Assembly (NCBI GenBank): GCA_035610365.1
Contig: CM069432.1
Coordinates: 181,335,027 to 181,399,026 of the forward strand
Reading direction: 5' to 3'
DNA from: Aquatica leii
Taxonomy: Eukaryota; Arthropoda; Insecta; Coleoptera; Lampyridae
Length of the DNA: 64,000 nt
Shown: positions 32,701 to 43,925 of the stretch, in pieces
How the letters are laid out: each line of letters opens with the position of its first letter
How positions within the stretch are numbered: position 1 is the stretch's first letter
Notes under the pieces: generated by a model
Databases searched by the model: none
Told to the model about the DNA's origin: nothing
Seen by the model: only the letters and a program-made list of their open reading frames with translations
Position numbers and translations under genes: made by a program

Positions 32701-32740
32701 TAAAACTAAGAATCTGCAAACATACAAATGTTGTCAATAA
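23756..32740 (+). CDS. Rab32/38-like small GTPase, six exons, 211 residues
   Basis: Exons 23756-23852, 23906-23938, 32087-32240, 32293-32353, 32403-32571 and 32619-32740 join in one frame with GT..AG introns. Four introns are 47-53 bases; intron 2 is 8.1 kb. The product shows the Rab nucleotide-binding motifs: P loop GDFGVGKTS, switch I ITIGIDF, WDVAGHERFG, LLANKGD (NKxD) and TSAK. KTSIIKRY and the FGSLTSVYYRYA pattern after the G3 motif fit the Rab32/38 group, which acts in trafficking to lysosome-related organelles. The C-terminus is YKCCQ, an XCCX-type geranylgeranylation site. Odd points: the switch II Gln needed for efficient GTP hydrolysis is His, so the protein may be slow to hydrolyse GTP, and the sequence is diverged for a Rab32. 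The ATG choice gives a 19-residue lead before FKVVVIG, normal for this group. Confidence 0.85.
24863..25640. mobile_element. TIR element in Rab intron 2 with CRE palindromes
   Basis: Inverted ends CACTTATAGACGC (24863) and GCGTCTATAAGTG (to 25640) extend inwards as imperfect inverted repeats of about 75 bases with a shared AAACATCT. Each arm carries a perfect TGACGTCA (24929-24936 and 25579-25586). The 778-bp body has no transposase. No clear target duplication was found; TA is possible. Class unassigned. Confidence 0.7.
25641..29144. other. Rab intron 2, unassigned AT-rich DNA with possible LTR debris
   Basis: No coding exon recognised. At 26440-26600 the minus strand shows TGTCCCGACAAATGGCG, a GTTTTCTCCG block, TATATACTG and AATAAATATATATTC, an order reminiscent of an LTR, but no second copy or coding relic supports it. 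Confidence 0.35.
29145..29222 (-). mobile_element. Penelope-like element tail with hammerhead-like motif
   Basis: The minus strand reads CTGAAGA (29220-29214), then a GCTGA/TCAGC stem with an 8-base loop, then GAAACG (29194-29189), and further on a CGGCAACACCCGAAAAC tract. I recall this layout from Penelope-like element terminal repeats, which carry hammerhead ribozymes. One extra A between CTGAAGA and the stem departs from the ideal core, so activity is doubtful. Confidence 0.4.
30040..30690 (-). pseudogene. Mariner/IS630-type transposase relic (DUF4817 family)
   Basis: Reading down the minus strand from 30690: LHSTLRVLRNYFLYPYH, then LTDVHFEPRLEFC, DPDFSAQILFSDECCFTRNG (second catalytic region with Asp), NFHNTL, a gap, then LDFFWSYLKVEIYKTP and QELQNRFFAAVNAI near 30310-30200. 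These follow the order of insect transposases with an N-terminal DUF4817. The middle, including the PHF and third catalytic Asp region, is deleted, and several stops occur. It lies in Rab intron 2, antisense to the gene. It may be the coding counterpart of the 1294-2260 element. Confidence 0.65.
31227..31921. repeat. Unknown repeat, left-half copy
   Basis: About 695 bases nearly identical to 41035-41728, from ATCTGGTTTAAT to GCTTTTTCTAT. It lies in Rab intron 2, ending 165 bases before exon 3. No open frame of note. See 41035-42370 for the full copy. Confidence 0.85.
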
Positions 32741-33014
32741 TTGTTATCAATAATTATTTAAGCATATGTGTTCTGTATATTGTGATTTATGTATGTATAT
32801 GTAAATCTATAGTACGTAAGAACAGATGTTGACTATTTACCAAATACTATAGGTAAAGTGAAAATATAACATTTACCTCCGTTTATAGCTATTTACAGTA
32901 TAGTTTATTTTGAAATAATCGTCTTCAATACGATAATCGGTGCTGTTATTGGTCAGTCATTTTACGAATCTCTTAGGTGTTCTAAACTGTTTGAAAATAA
33001 TGTTTTCAACTACG
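32741..33014. other. 3' flank of the Rab gene
   Basis: AT-rich; no clear AATAAA close to the stop codon and no further gene. Confidence 0.35.
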
Positions 33015-33149
33015 GTGCGTATTTTAATGATTGTCCGGTGTTTGAATTTGCCGCGTCGTCATTCTAGTAACTATAATCAAACAATATTGGGTCGTTGACG
33101 AATAAACAAGCCGCAAATTCAAACACCGGACAATCATTAAAATACACAC
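33015..33149. repeat. Foldback with about 38-bp arms
   Basis: Left arm 33015-33053 and right arm 33111-33149 are near-perfect inverted repeats centred on ATTGTCCGGTGTTTGAATTT, with a 58-base loop. It could be a small MITE or a hairpin-forming transcript. Confidence 0.75.
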
Positions 33150-33909
33150 TGTATATTCAGGGTTTTAAATGTAAAAGTTATAAATCAGGCAAAATTAAAA
33201 CATTGAGCGCAAATAATACTGATTTATTTTGTGTAAAGACGTCAGTCAGTCACCGTTTACTTAAAATGTAATTTAGTATAATTACGTTTATTGCTGATTG
33301 TATGCCCTTCTTCAAAAGGGTTTATTGTCAACGTACCTGCAGACAGTTACCGAGGGTAAGGAAACAATTGAGGAGCAGTTGCTGTTCTGTAATCACGTTA
33401 TGCAGCTCATTTTTCAACAGTTTTATACAGTGTTTTTTTAAACCATACTTATATCATTATTAAAACAGCTAAAAAATACATACAGTTCTCTTAATTTCGA
33501 ATAAAACACTTTGAGTTTTTCTAATTGCAACCTTAATCAAAGAATAAAAATGTTCATGTTTATAGTGTAGGTAATAAAGAAATAAACATACTTTATTTAT
33601 TCTAATTTAAAAACTTGACTAATTCAAAAATTATAGTATTGCTAATATAATTACATTTCGATTTAATATCTTAAACTATACCGCATAGGTACATAAATCA
33701 AGCAATTTGGTTTTTAAATAATTGTAAGAAAAAATACCAACAACTACTAATGCGCCTTAGATTAATGTAATTTTATAAATAAAGTAATTTAAGAAAAATA
33801 CATGTTTTCTTGTTTTTTTAATATGTCATCCGAGGGGTAAACTACTAGGAAAGTCTTGTGTACATGCCTAGAGAGGTATTAGGAAGTATCAAGAAGTACA
33901 AGGAAATCC
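33150..33909. other. AT-rich intergenic DNA
   Basis: No coding region or repeat recognised. A short GC-richer patch at 33335-33400 has no assignable function. Confidence 0.4.
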
Positions 33910-33913
33910 TTAA

Positions 33914-36900
33914 GGGTTGTATTTAGTTAGGACGTCTTGCACCGTAGAATAGTGAAATGCTAATCAAGATATCTCACTTTGTAGCAGTATGATTAAAAAA
34001 GTAATTTAAGTATTATTTAAAACAATCTTTTCTCCAACGGGCTAAATCGCGAAAAGTTTTTTTTTTAATAAATATGAATAATATCACGTTACAAATAAAA
34101 CATACGTTTTAATTGATACTCCCAACGGAATTTATTTTTATAAGTTTTTATTCTTTTACCCCGTTACATACATGTATTTTACTGACCTACATGCATCGAT
34201 GTACCTTTACATTCTACATGGTGACGAATTAATTGAGTTAGCGATTAAAAAATGTTCTATTAATTTTGTTAAAATTTCGTACAAATATAGGCAACCCATT
34301 AACCAGGGTCCTGTGCCGGCGACCACCCGTTGTTAAACAATCGGATTACTAACAAAAGGATTATAACTGTTTGTAAACTGCAGGTAGAAACCTACTTAAT
34401 TTGCTAACGCATTTATTTATTCAAATCAATCTAATAATACACCAAGTACGTAATCAATTTGATTAGAATATTGAAATTCATTCATAACGAATAAAAATAA
34501 AATTGCCTAAAGATATTTATTTACGACATATTATAGCTAACAGTGTTAATAGTGACGAGAAAAATTTAAAACAGTAAATACATCAGTCCAAAATAGGTAC
34601 CAACATACTGTTGTCAACGTATAAATAAACAATCTTACAAATAAACATAACTAATAATAATCAACTATGTATAAATAATAATAAGTCAGCCTGTATATTA
34701 TTTTGTATGCATATAAATTAATTTAAAAAAGGGGAAAAAGTAACAACTTTACAGATGTACATCCTTGACATTGAATTTCAGAAGATACAGTTTTTTCCAC
34801 ATACATTAATTTAAAAATGTCTCTCGAATAGGTAACTGTCGTGATTGTCTTGAAACCAAAATTTCGGGTAACAATACTATATAATAAAATTGTTCAAGCT
34901 TCGAAAGCATTTTTTTCTCCCAAAACAAAGTATCGATTTTAATCTTTTCTACAGAAATACCAGTAGGAATCCAAACAACAAAATAGCAAATGTCTTTTCT
35001 TACGATATTTAATTGCCCTTGGATTTGGTACATGTAGCTGTCACTTTGTTTTAATTTTAATTCGATTTCCTCTACTCGACAAAATTTGATTTTATTCTTT
35101 ATAACGGCTTCCATCGGAGTGTACATTTTTGCACCGTATGGGCATTTGATTTCTACAATCGCATTTTCATCTACTACTTTGTCTGGAGATGCTGCCAAAC
35201 ATGGGTGAATTTCATCCACAAATAAACCCCAAGGATTAACCTTTATATTCGTGACCTCTTAAAAATCGTCTATGACTCAATGCTCATTTTTTCCCATATC
35301 TTTTAGCAGCACTTTCTGTAAACTGTTGGTATAATACATTTTTTATTACATTTGCATACGAAGTTGCTCTGCGCAATTTACAAATGCGGTCAAAATTTGA
35401 CGCTGTCAATATTTTCCACCGCTCTTCGTACCACCGACTGCTTCGGTGTTGACCAATAGTTTTATTCAAAATTTCTTCTCGCTTCAAAAACAATTTCTGT
35501 ACAAATTTCTGCGCTGTTTCGTTTAATTATTTCTCTAGCATATCCGGCGTTGGTTCAGCTGCATCCGGTTTATAATCAGCATCTGCGATTCCAGAGTACT
35601 TAGTACGGTAACGTATTGCTTTTTGATTGCAAATCAATTTTACGCTTTTGTTTTTCGCAAAATAACTACTACTTACGTACGTACTATTGGCTGTAGTTTT
35701 CACGATTTCGTGGAGTGTACCTAATTCATTATGCGCTACAGCAGTTTTACTCCTAATTTGATAACTACGGTGAAAAGCAAAATTCACACGTTTACCACCA
35801 ACAAATTTCGCAACGTGGGAATTTTAAAGTGCTGCGGAACTGTTGGTAACATCATGTATCAAACTCTTGGAATCGTAAGATACACGACATACTGCAGTCA
35901 TTATTTCCTTAAATAAACCGCTTTTTTCAAAATCTGGAATAATATTGTTTTTGGTTTTAGCACCGATACAAAAATAACCCCGTATGATCACAAAAAATAT
36001 GTTTTAGTGCATTTAAAACATCAAGTTCTAGTTCTTTAATTTTTATATCTGTAGTCACATCTCGGATTTTTCTAAATTGAATGACTTTAGTAACTTTGCT
36101 ACGAAGCCTGAGAATATTTTCTGAGAGAATGTCTTTTAATTCGTTTTTGGTTTTTTGACTTCTCGTAGTTTATTTATGTAATTACGCAAAATACGGTTTT
36201 TGCATTCATTTTTTTGTATTACAGTAGAAGTACCATAGGGCATCGATTCCACAAGTTTTCGATGCACGCTGCTATCGCCGTCACCCACTAATTTTACATA
36301 TTTCATACATCTTTATTGTTTTTTGGAAATTCTTTACTAAAATGACTGCCTCCATTCCAGTTGATGGACCGGTCTAATTTCCATAACAGGTGTGATCTGG
36401 ACATTGATTATTTTTGTACAAATCCTTTCGTGCAAACACCAAACAAAACTTATTTTTAACGGCCATATAGAGCACCTTCGTTGTCCGTAGTCCAACTATA
36501 CACGTAACACCTCACAAGGCGTTATAATTATTGCGATACGACTGTTTGCTCCACGCTCCGTCTGTTACAACTGCAATGTTTGGACACCCTTGGTCGTCTA
36601 ATTCTATTAGTTCTAATGCTAGTTTTGTTTCTTCTTTGGCGGCTTTATTCACCGCGTCAATTGCTGCTCGATTATAAATTTGACCAACTTCATCTTGGTA
36701 AACGGCGTACTTGATGGACTAGGAATATCTAAAACCGCAGAAAAGTCAGTTGGGTTTTCATTAAAATTTTTGGAACCATTGAAATTTTCAAAATAATATT
36801 CATTTTCAGATGAAAATATTTCTTCCTCAACGTAAAAGTTTATGTCGTTATCCGTTAAATTTTCTTCAGTAGAAGAAAATGGCCGATTTCACTTCACTTT

Positions 36901-38065
36901 CTTCATCGTGTACACGCGATACACATGGTGCACTAACTGTGCACACCCTTTCTTTTGCTGCACGCATTTGTTCTTTCATACTACGTCTTGTTTTAGTCAA
37001 CCGCAAGTATTTCGAATTTGCAAACTCTGTACGACACATTCTCGAAAACTAAGAATGAACAACTAAACACAGATAATATCACTTCGTATTACGTTTGGTA
37101 ATTACTGTTTAAATAAGATGTATGTAAGTAATTTGTAGAATAAAGTTGTTATTTATATTAGACTGGAATGTATCTATAATTAGATTCAACCAATAAATAG
37201 GATTTAAATAATCAAAAATTAATCTTAAAAAAATAATAATTACATTTTACGTTTACAATAATTGCAGGACGTTTTTAATAACAATTTATAAATAAACTTA
37301 CATTGGTTCATTGTTTCAAAGGGTTGACAATATTGCAAATGTTAGATGTTTATCAAGTAGCTAAGTTACATGCACCTCTGTAGCTCTATGATAATTACCA
37401 GAAATTTATTTAATCATCAATATCTCAAAACGACAATAAAGAAATTAAAAGAATAAGAATACCTTTTATTGTTGTTCAACATCCTATTAGTATTAGCTCT
37501 AATTTTGTAAAATATCCATTAAATGATTAATTATAATTTGTTATTATAATCTATATTTTGTATAAAACAAAAACAAAACAATTAATGATAAAATACATAA
37601 ACATTTTTTTTTAAATTTTTTTAAATTTAATTTTGCCTTGACTTGACCAAGTTCGAAAACTTGCATTTAAATGGTTCTAAATAAATACAACTTATTACTC
37701 TAAAAATATCTTTAATACTTAAACATTATTGGTAACTAATTTAAAAATATATTGTTTGTTTCTTCCAAAAACATTTTTTTCGTGTAAACAATTACAGCAA
37801 TTTAATATTAATAGAATTATTAATCAATGACTTATTATGTTAAAAAAAAATTGTAGCATTTTGAATAAGAATAAGTAAATAAACTTAAGTTTGGTTTGTT
37901 TAAGAAAGGGATTTAGATGTCTATCATATTACAAATGGTAAATGCTGGTTTATGGTTTACATGCACCCCTGCAGTGAGCCAGGTAGTTGGTGTCATGAAG
38001 TTTGCAGATACTACAGGCGTTTACTAAATTTCAAAACTAAGATTTTATTTGACTAAATACAACCC
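33914..38065 (-). mobile_element. TTAA-flanked transposon encoding transposase-YqaJ fusion
   Basis: The 4152-bp element has TTAA on both sides (33910-33913, 38066-38069) and inverted ends GGGTTGTATTTAGT / ACTAAATACAACCC, 14 perfect bases. The minus-strand coding region (37042-34806) lies well inside. This is the most complete member of the class that also left 12593-13622 and 42640-43925. A TTAA duplication argues against assignment to Mutator elements (8-11 bp duplications) despite the usual name of the transposase domain, and fits Kolobok. Confidence 0.85.
34806..37042 (-). pseudogene. 'Mutator-like' transposase fused to YqaJ-type nuclease, decayed
   Basis: A start is possible at 37042 with a basic N-terminus (MCRTEFANSKYLRLTKTRRS) and an acidic linker. 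The transposase part follows: AIDAVNKAAKEETKLALELI near 36660, TDGAWSKQSY near 36560, TGPSTGMEAVILVKNF near 36350, a GDGDSSVHRKLVE segment near 36280, and FAFHRSYQIRSKTAVAHNEL at about 35780. An in-frame stop (35527-35529) separates it from WYEERWKILTASNFDRICK (35430) in the same frame. After one frameshift comes a PD-(D/E)xK nuclease: SPDKVVDENAIVEIKCPYG (35190-35130) and YMYQIQGQLN. YqaJ/lambda-exonuclease proteins resect DNA ends. The shared frame shows one fused protein in the ancestor. Several stops make this copy dead. Confidence 0.75.
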
Positions 38066-38069
38066 TTAA

Positions 38070-38416
38070 GAAGTGCCGTGAAATAGTGGGAAGTGTTATG
38101 AAGAGATGGGAAAGAAGAAAAAATTATAGCGTCATTAAGAAAAAGTCGAGAAAAAAATTAATTTATTAGAACAAAATGCAGTCATTTTGAAATTACTTAA
38201 GAAATTGGCTAAAAGTAAATCGCCTATAGGTATTTGGGAAGTTTTATCAGTGGGGTTTTGCAGGCATAAATATCAACAAACAAGGACAATTAATGTACAA
38301 TCAATAGCTTATAAAAATTGTCATTGGATATATAAAAACCTTCATTTTCTTAGAAAGCATATTATGAGAGACGAAAAAGAGCATTAATGTTAAACAAAAA
38401 AAAATTTACTTATTAA
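38070..38416. other. Flank with unassigned open frame 38187-38387
   Basis: The plus-strand frame 38187-38387 encodes a Lys-rich 66-residue peptide (KLLKKLAKSKSPIGIWEVL...). I recognise no family and no promoter or splice context. It may be a transposon relic. Confidence 0.25.
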
Positions 38417-39012
38417 TTACTTTGATCTCGCTGAAAAAGTAAATTCAAACGTTTTACCTAAAAACGAAGAAGCAACACAATTGATATCAGCTCGAATTGG
38501 CGAAGAAAAACTTGGAGCAAAGAACGATACTTAGTATGTTTTGTAACCTATGTCTCCAGCGTGCGATGGGAATACATTTTGCATATTTGCATTATTTTTT
38601 GCAAAACAGAGCAGAAATTTAAAAAAAATTACTGCAAGTTTTCTTGTTTTTTGTAAACAATATTACAACTGTTTTTGTATCAATAAATAGAAATAGTAGT
38701 TTGATTTAGCAGTGACGTGGTAAAAAAATTTTAACTTTGTGGTAGTCGCCGACTAAATAAAAAAAAAGTGTAAAGCAAAATTTTATTAAAAAGTAAGTAT
38801 TTATTTATCTAGGATATAAAACTTTTTCTTTTTAAAATTATTATTATTATTATATATATTAAAATTCTATTAAGTTTATTAATTCATATTAAACGTTTTA
38901 AAATCAAAATCGAATATTCATATTTTAATTACATTTTCGTATTTATTCGTAACAATGATAGTTTCTTTAGTTTACAGTTAGAATTCTAAACTTTATGTAG
39001 AACTATAAAAAT
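38417..39012. repeat. Unknown repeat, right-half copy
   Basis: Nearly identical to 41738-42370 from TTACTTTGATCTCGCTG onwards, but lacking a 45-base block present at 41826-41872. It goes on into AATGCTAAGAAATAAACATT (39015), a 20-mer that also precedes the left-half copy at 31204. Confidence 0.8.
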
Positions 39013-40379
39013 AATGCTAAGAAATAAACATTGAAATTAGCTTACGGTTTGGACGCCCCCTACCGATCTTTTACGCGTGACTGTCATTTACCATAAACTA
39101 AGTATTTGTAGACGAGTAACTTCAATTGAGAGAAAAGGAATAACGTTTTAACTTTTCCCCACAACCGTTAGAGGCCACTATGTAATAATTATCGGTAAAA
39201 AATACAAACACAGCAAATTTTATTTCCCTCTTTTTCGTACCTTGAAGGCTAAAAACGCTGAATTGCATTTCTCGAATAAAATCGACTAAATAATGCAAGT
39301 TATTTTTACACGTCTTTGATTCTAACGTTTATTACTATTTAAAAACTGAAGGTTTTCATATTCGCGTTAAAGTAAAGTTGTTACAATATTCACACGGTGT
39401 TGATTCGAATGAAACTGGAAGTTATTTATATAGTATTTGTGCAAATAAAAAATGTTATATAAAATAAGTCGCTTTTTTTAATGCATAATTATAAAAAAGT
39501 GACAATTTTCATAACTATTCTTTCAAAAACAAGAAAACATTCAAAATAAATAATTTTAATAACAATGGGTGCTATCCACACCCACACATTAAGTTTAAAA
39601 TTCGCGCTATTTGTTTTCCCCACAACCGTTGTAGGGCGCCATAAACTGTGTTCCAAGTTTATATACAGGAGATTCCCCTCTAAGTATATCTCCTCTCTGG
39701 TCATTTACGACGAATTCGTTAACTTGAAAACTGCATAAAATGGCCGGTGAACTGGCAATTGAAATTTTCTAAACCCATCCACCGTAATGGGGACCAATTT
39801 ATAAGGGTATTACGCTTATAATACGTTTGAGTCGTCACCGGGTAAGATAATAGCTGTCATTTATTAAAACTCTGTTGTAATTTCTCGTAATTTGATAGCC
39901 GTTCCGCCACGTGCGGGCATGTGTTCCTAGTCGTTAACTATTGATGAAGAATCAATTTCGAATAATAATTTCGTCGGATGAATATAATCTGTGGCATACG
40001 ACATATGGCAAAAATTTAATGTACCGCAGCTAACTACGATTGTCGAGATTCTACTCAGGCGGCAGCTACCTGCTTAACCACCGTTTTCGTCGGGGTATAA
40101 CAGCACACGACGACCGGGTTCGGCCTTATGTACTTGGGTTAAATATAACTAATCATTTTGTAGATTTCACTTTCGTGAGGAATTAGTTTGACACGACTTG
40201 CTATTTCAGAGTGTTTACAGGATCGCTTGCCGAGGAAAGTACTTTCTTCGTACGAGTGGAAGTTCCTGTGTTTGTGGTAAGTGTTTTATGTATCTTATTT
40301 CGTTGTCAACAAGGTCACTCACGAAACTTTTGCTAATAGTAATTCCGTAATGATTAACGTAATTGTATTACCATTTAGG
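39013..40379. other. Unassigned DNA with mixed composition, likely transposon debris
   Basis: TTTTCCCCACAACCGTT occurs twice (about 39156 and 39617), each followed by similar bases, so part of this is repeated. The stretch 39700-40280 is GC-richer than the flanks and looks like an LTR or untranslated region, but no paired copy exists. No gene recognised. Confidence 0.35.
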
Positions 40380-40730
40380 TAGTAAGTTTGCTTATTTTGT
40401 GTTACGTATGCTGTGTACTACCCATAATTATTATGATAATTTAATATTAATGCCGTAATTGTTATCACTGTTTGATTATCAGTAGGTAGTATTATTACTT
40501 CTTTTGTACGTTTCGTATACGGTGTCTCACCGATAACTGCTAGGACAGTTTAATGTTAATGCCATAATTATTATCACTGTTTTATTGTCAGTAATGCCAT
40601 ATTACTAATTATTTAAACGATATTTACTACGAACTATTCTTCGCTATCTATTTCACTGTAATTTACTTATGTACTGTGTGTTGCCGATACTACTGGCATT
40701 TCTGTAATGAGAATTCGATATACCTGTGAT
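40380..40730. repeat. Degenerate tandem repeat, unit about 120-150 bp
   Basis: Related blocks start at about 40404 (TACGTATGCTGTGTACTACC), 40516 (CGTATACGGTGTCTCACC) and 40667 (CTTATGTACTGTGTGTTGCC). Each of the first two is followed by a TTTAATRTTAATGCC...TTATCACTGTTT segment. Divergence is high. Confidence 0.5.
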
Positions 40731-41034
40731 AATCATCAACGATTCTAGATTAAAGTTGTTATTGTGGTTACTTGTTCTTTTATGACAACATACCTGTCTC
40801 TTTGGATCGTCGTTATCTAATAACAAACGTTGGCTACTCGAACAGCCGAGTATAAGGATTACGAACCTAACATCTTGTTACAAGTGTGAACCGTTCTGTC
40901 CTGAGCAAGATAGAAAAGTGACTTTGGATCCGCTCTGGCGCCCTTAAGCATATTTACTGTTTCTGTGAACCCCCCTACTCCCGACTATTGTGAGTTGGCC
41001 GTGCAGGTTCGTAAAACACCAGAAGCTTGTAACA

Positions 41035-42370
41035 ATCTGGTTTAATGATTTTATTAACAATTGATTTTGTAGATAGTGAAAAATTAAAGAGAACAATAAT
41101 TAACACAATACATCAATACGTTTTATGAATTTTACAGCATTTACACTTATCATTTACCGCATAGTTACAATTAACAATTTTCATTTGTTTTGATAGTCAG
41201 GACCGCCTTGAAAACTTTTATTGCAAATATCTCAAAATTAGGCTACTTTAGATCAAATCTTTAAAGGAAATATTTTCATTCAACGCCACAAGGAAACTAC
41301 TCCTTAAGTTTGTAGTCGTCTTTCAGATACACCCTATATACGTAAAATATTTGTTAATAATTAATTAGAAAAGATGTACGATTGTGGTAAACTTTATTTA
41401 CTTATTTGTTTTGGTTATTATGTTAATTTTTAAATCTAGCATCGTAGTGAACAAAACTAAAAAGTTATGGTAGTTCTGATATATATTGTGAAAATATTTC
41501 CTACGGTGGTAGATAGCTTATTATTTACAAACTGACGTCTTTTCGCAAAATATTAAAACATAAATATTTATTATGAAACCGTTGTTGAAATCAACTCGTT
41601 AATGCTTTACACGTGTCTAAAGTATAGGCAAACATTAGTAAAGGATACTAAAAGTATCTAAAATACTGAATATGTGAAACACATTAAATACACAAACAAT
41701 AATAAAAATAGTACAACGCTTTTTCTATTGTATCTTTTTACTTTGATCTCGCTGAAAAAGTAAATTCAGACGTTTTACCTAAAAACGAAGAAGCAACACA
41801 ATTGATATTAGCTCGAATTGGCGAAGGCCAAATGTGCATTTTTTAGAACACTTTCACAAGCTTAATTTTAAAACTTGGAGCAAAGAACGATACTTAGTAT
41901 GTTTTGTAACCTATGTCTCCAGCGTGCGATGGGAATACATTTTGCATATTTGCATTATTTTTTTGCAAAATAGAGCAGTAATTAAAAAAAAATTACTGCA
42001 AGTTTTCTTGTTTCTTGTAAACAATATTACAACTGTTTTTGTACCACTAAATAGAAATAGTAGTTTGGTTTAGCAGTGACGTGGTAAAAAAATTTTAACT
42101 TTGTGGTAGTCACCGACTAAATAAAAAAAGTGTAAAGCAAAATTTTATTAAAAAGTAAATATTTAGTTATCTAGGATATAGAACTTTTTCTATTTAAAAT
42201 TATTGTTATTATATATATTAAAATTATATTAAGTTTATTAATTCATATTAAACGTTTTAAAATCAAAATCGAATATTCATATTTGAATTACATTTTCGTA
42301 TTTATTCGATGATCGATAGTTTCTTTAGTATAACAGTTACATTTGTAAACTTTATGTAGAACTATAAAAA
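41035..42370. repeat. Unknown repeat, full-length copy (1336 bp)
   Basis: Combines the sequences found separately at 31227-31921 (left half) and 38417-39012 (right half). Identity by eye is well above 95 percent. The plus-strand frame 41834-42073 spans the 45-base block missing at 38.4 kb, but its product is not recognised. No terminal repeats or target duplications could be defined, so the class is open. Confidence 0.8.
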
Positions 42371-42639
42371 ATATTTTTTATTTAAATTAGATAAGTTTTT
42401 TATATTGAGACCATTTTTTAAATCAAGTCGAATAAACTTCTCGACACAAATGTTTGAAAAAAACTGTACAAATCTTTTTGTTTTTTTTAATAGATCTGTC
42501 CAGTAAGAGAGAAGAAGGGAGTCGAATGCAAACAACATTGATCATCTGAAAAACCGGATAAATTCAGAAAAAAATTTGTTTGAATCTGAAGAAGAATTTT
42601 TTCCTGCTATGAAGTACAACAAAAAAGCTTTCCTGAAAA

Positions 42640-43925
42640 AAAAATCCGATGACATCTGTGGTTGCAGAATTGTCGATATAAAACATTTATTTAATGTGTT
42701 AAAGCATTTGAAACATTGGTTGTAATTTCTTTGACATAGATATTGTGTCAGAGAAGAGATACGGATTAAAAAGTGTTTTTTCAACAAAATGTAGTGTTTG
42801 TGGTTTTCAAAGCAGTTTTTTTACTGAAAAATCTCAAAGTGTAAATGTGAATGAAGCAACGATATGTGATACATTAGCTATAGCAGCTGGTTATTTTCAA
42901 CTTGCAGAATTATGTTCCGCTTTAGGTATTCCCAGTATGTAATTTAAAACATATGCAGGTAAAGAAGATATTGTTTTAGAAATGATTTGGATGAAATGGT
43001 GCAAGCCGCAGTAGAAGAAGTGGATGAATCTCGTAAATTTTGTAAAGTTGATGGCATACCAATGATTGCAGTAGTGGTGAATGAACGCTCTTATAAATCA
43101 AATTATAACGCATCTTTTGGTGTAGCGTGTATTACTGGAGTAAGAATAAAAAAAAATTATATGTCGGTGTCAAAAGTGAATATTGTTATATATGTGTGAA
43201 TATAAATATCCAAACATTATACCATCTCACGGTTGCAAGAAAAATTGGAGTGAGGCGTCTACCGCTATGGAGGCACAAATTATTGTAGACGGGACTAAAA
43301 ATTCTATAAAAACGCAGTGTTTAAAATTTTGTAAAATAATAGCCGATGGTTCTAGAAAAAACAGAGTGTCGAAACCATATTTTGCGAATCTATTGTACTA
43401 AACTGTGCGAAATTTAAAAAAAAACTACTTTTGACACGCATATTCGATTGTTTTTACGCGATAATATTTTTCGTTTTCGTACAGCAATTATTTGGGCAAT
43501 AAAGTATAGAAAAGAGCAGAACATTTCAAATTATTTATAAAAACCAGTTTATAAAAAAAGATATTTCAAACTACCCAAAACATATAATGGGAAACCATGA
43601 CAGTTGCAACATATAGTGTTAACAATTACTTTTTCAAAAAACAAAAAGTAAGTGAAAAAAATGTATATATTTTGTTTAAAAATAGTGTTGTGTTTCAAGA
43701 TTTTTTACAATGCATTAATGAAGTAGCTACACATGCCTCCAGTTTGCTGCATGACGTTAACGCAAATCTGGCAAGATGTTATAATAGCATAAGTAATAAA
43801 CTTGTCGGAGGTAAAAGAATTCATTTTTCGAAACATGGTTCTTATGAAATTTTGAAAACGAAAAGGTTTATTATGTATTTATTAATAATATGTAACAAAA
43901 TTTTATATAGTTGCAATACATAAAA
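42640..43925 (+). pseudogene. Second 'Mutator-like' transposase relic
   Basis: Fragments in order: GCRIVDIKHLF (42660), SEKRYGLKSVF with a Cys-x-x-Cys knuckle (42745-42830), ATICDTLAIAAGYFQLAELC, VDGIPMIAVVV and KSNYNASFGVACITG (43040-43140), NWSEASTAMEAQIIVDGTK then CKIIADGS (43240-43350), and HASSLLHDVNANLARCYNSI plus GGKRIHFSKHGSYE (43730-43860). This is the same domain series as the minus-strand gene at 35527-37042. Frameshifts and stops separate the pieces and a YqaJ part is not seen. No TTAA-bounded ends were found, so its borders are unknown. Confidence 0.65.
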
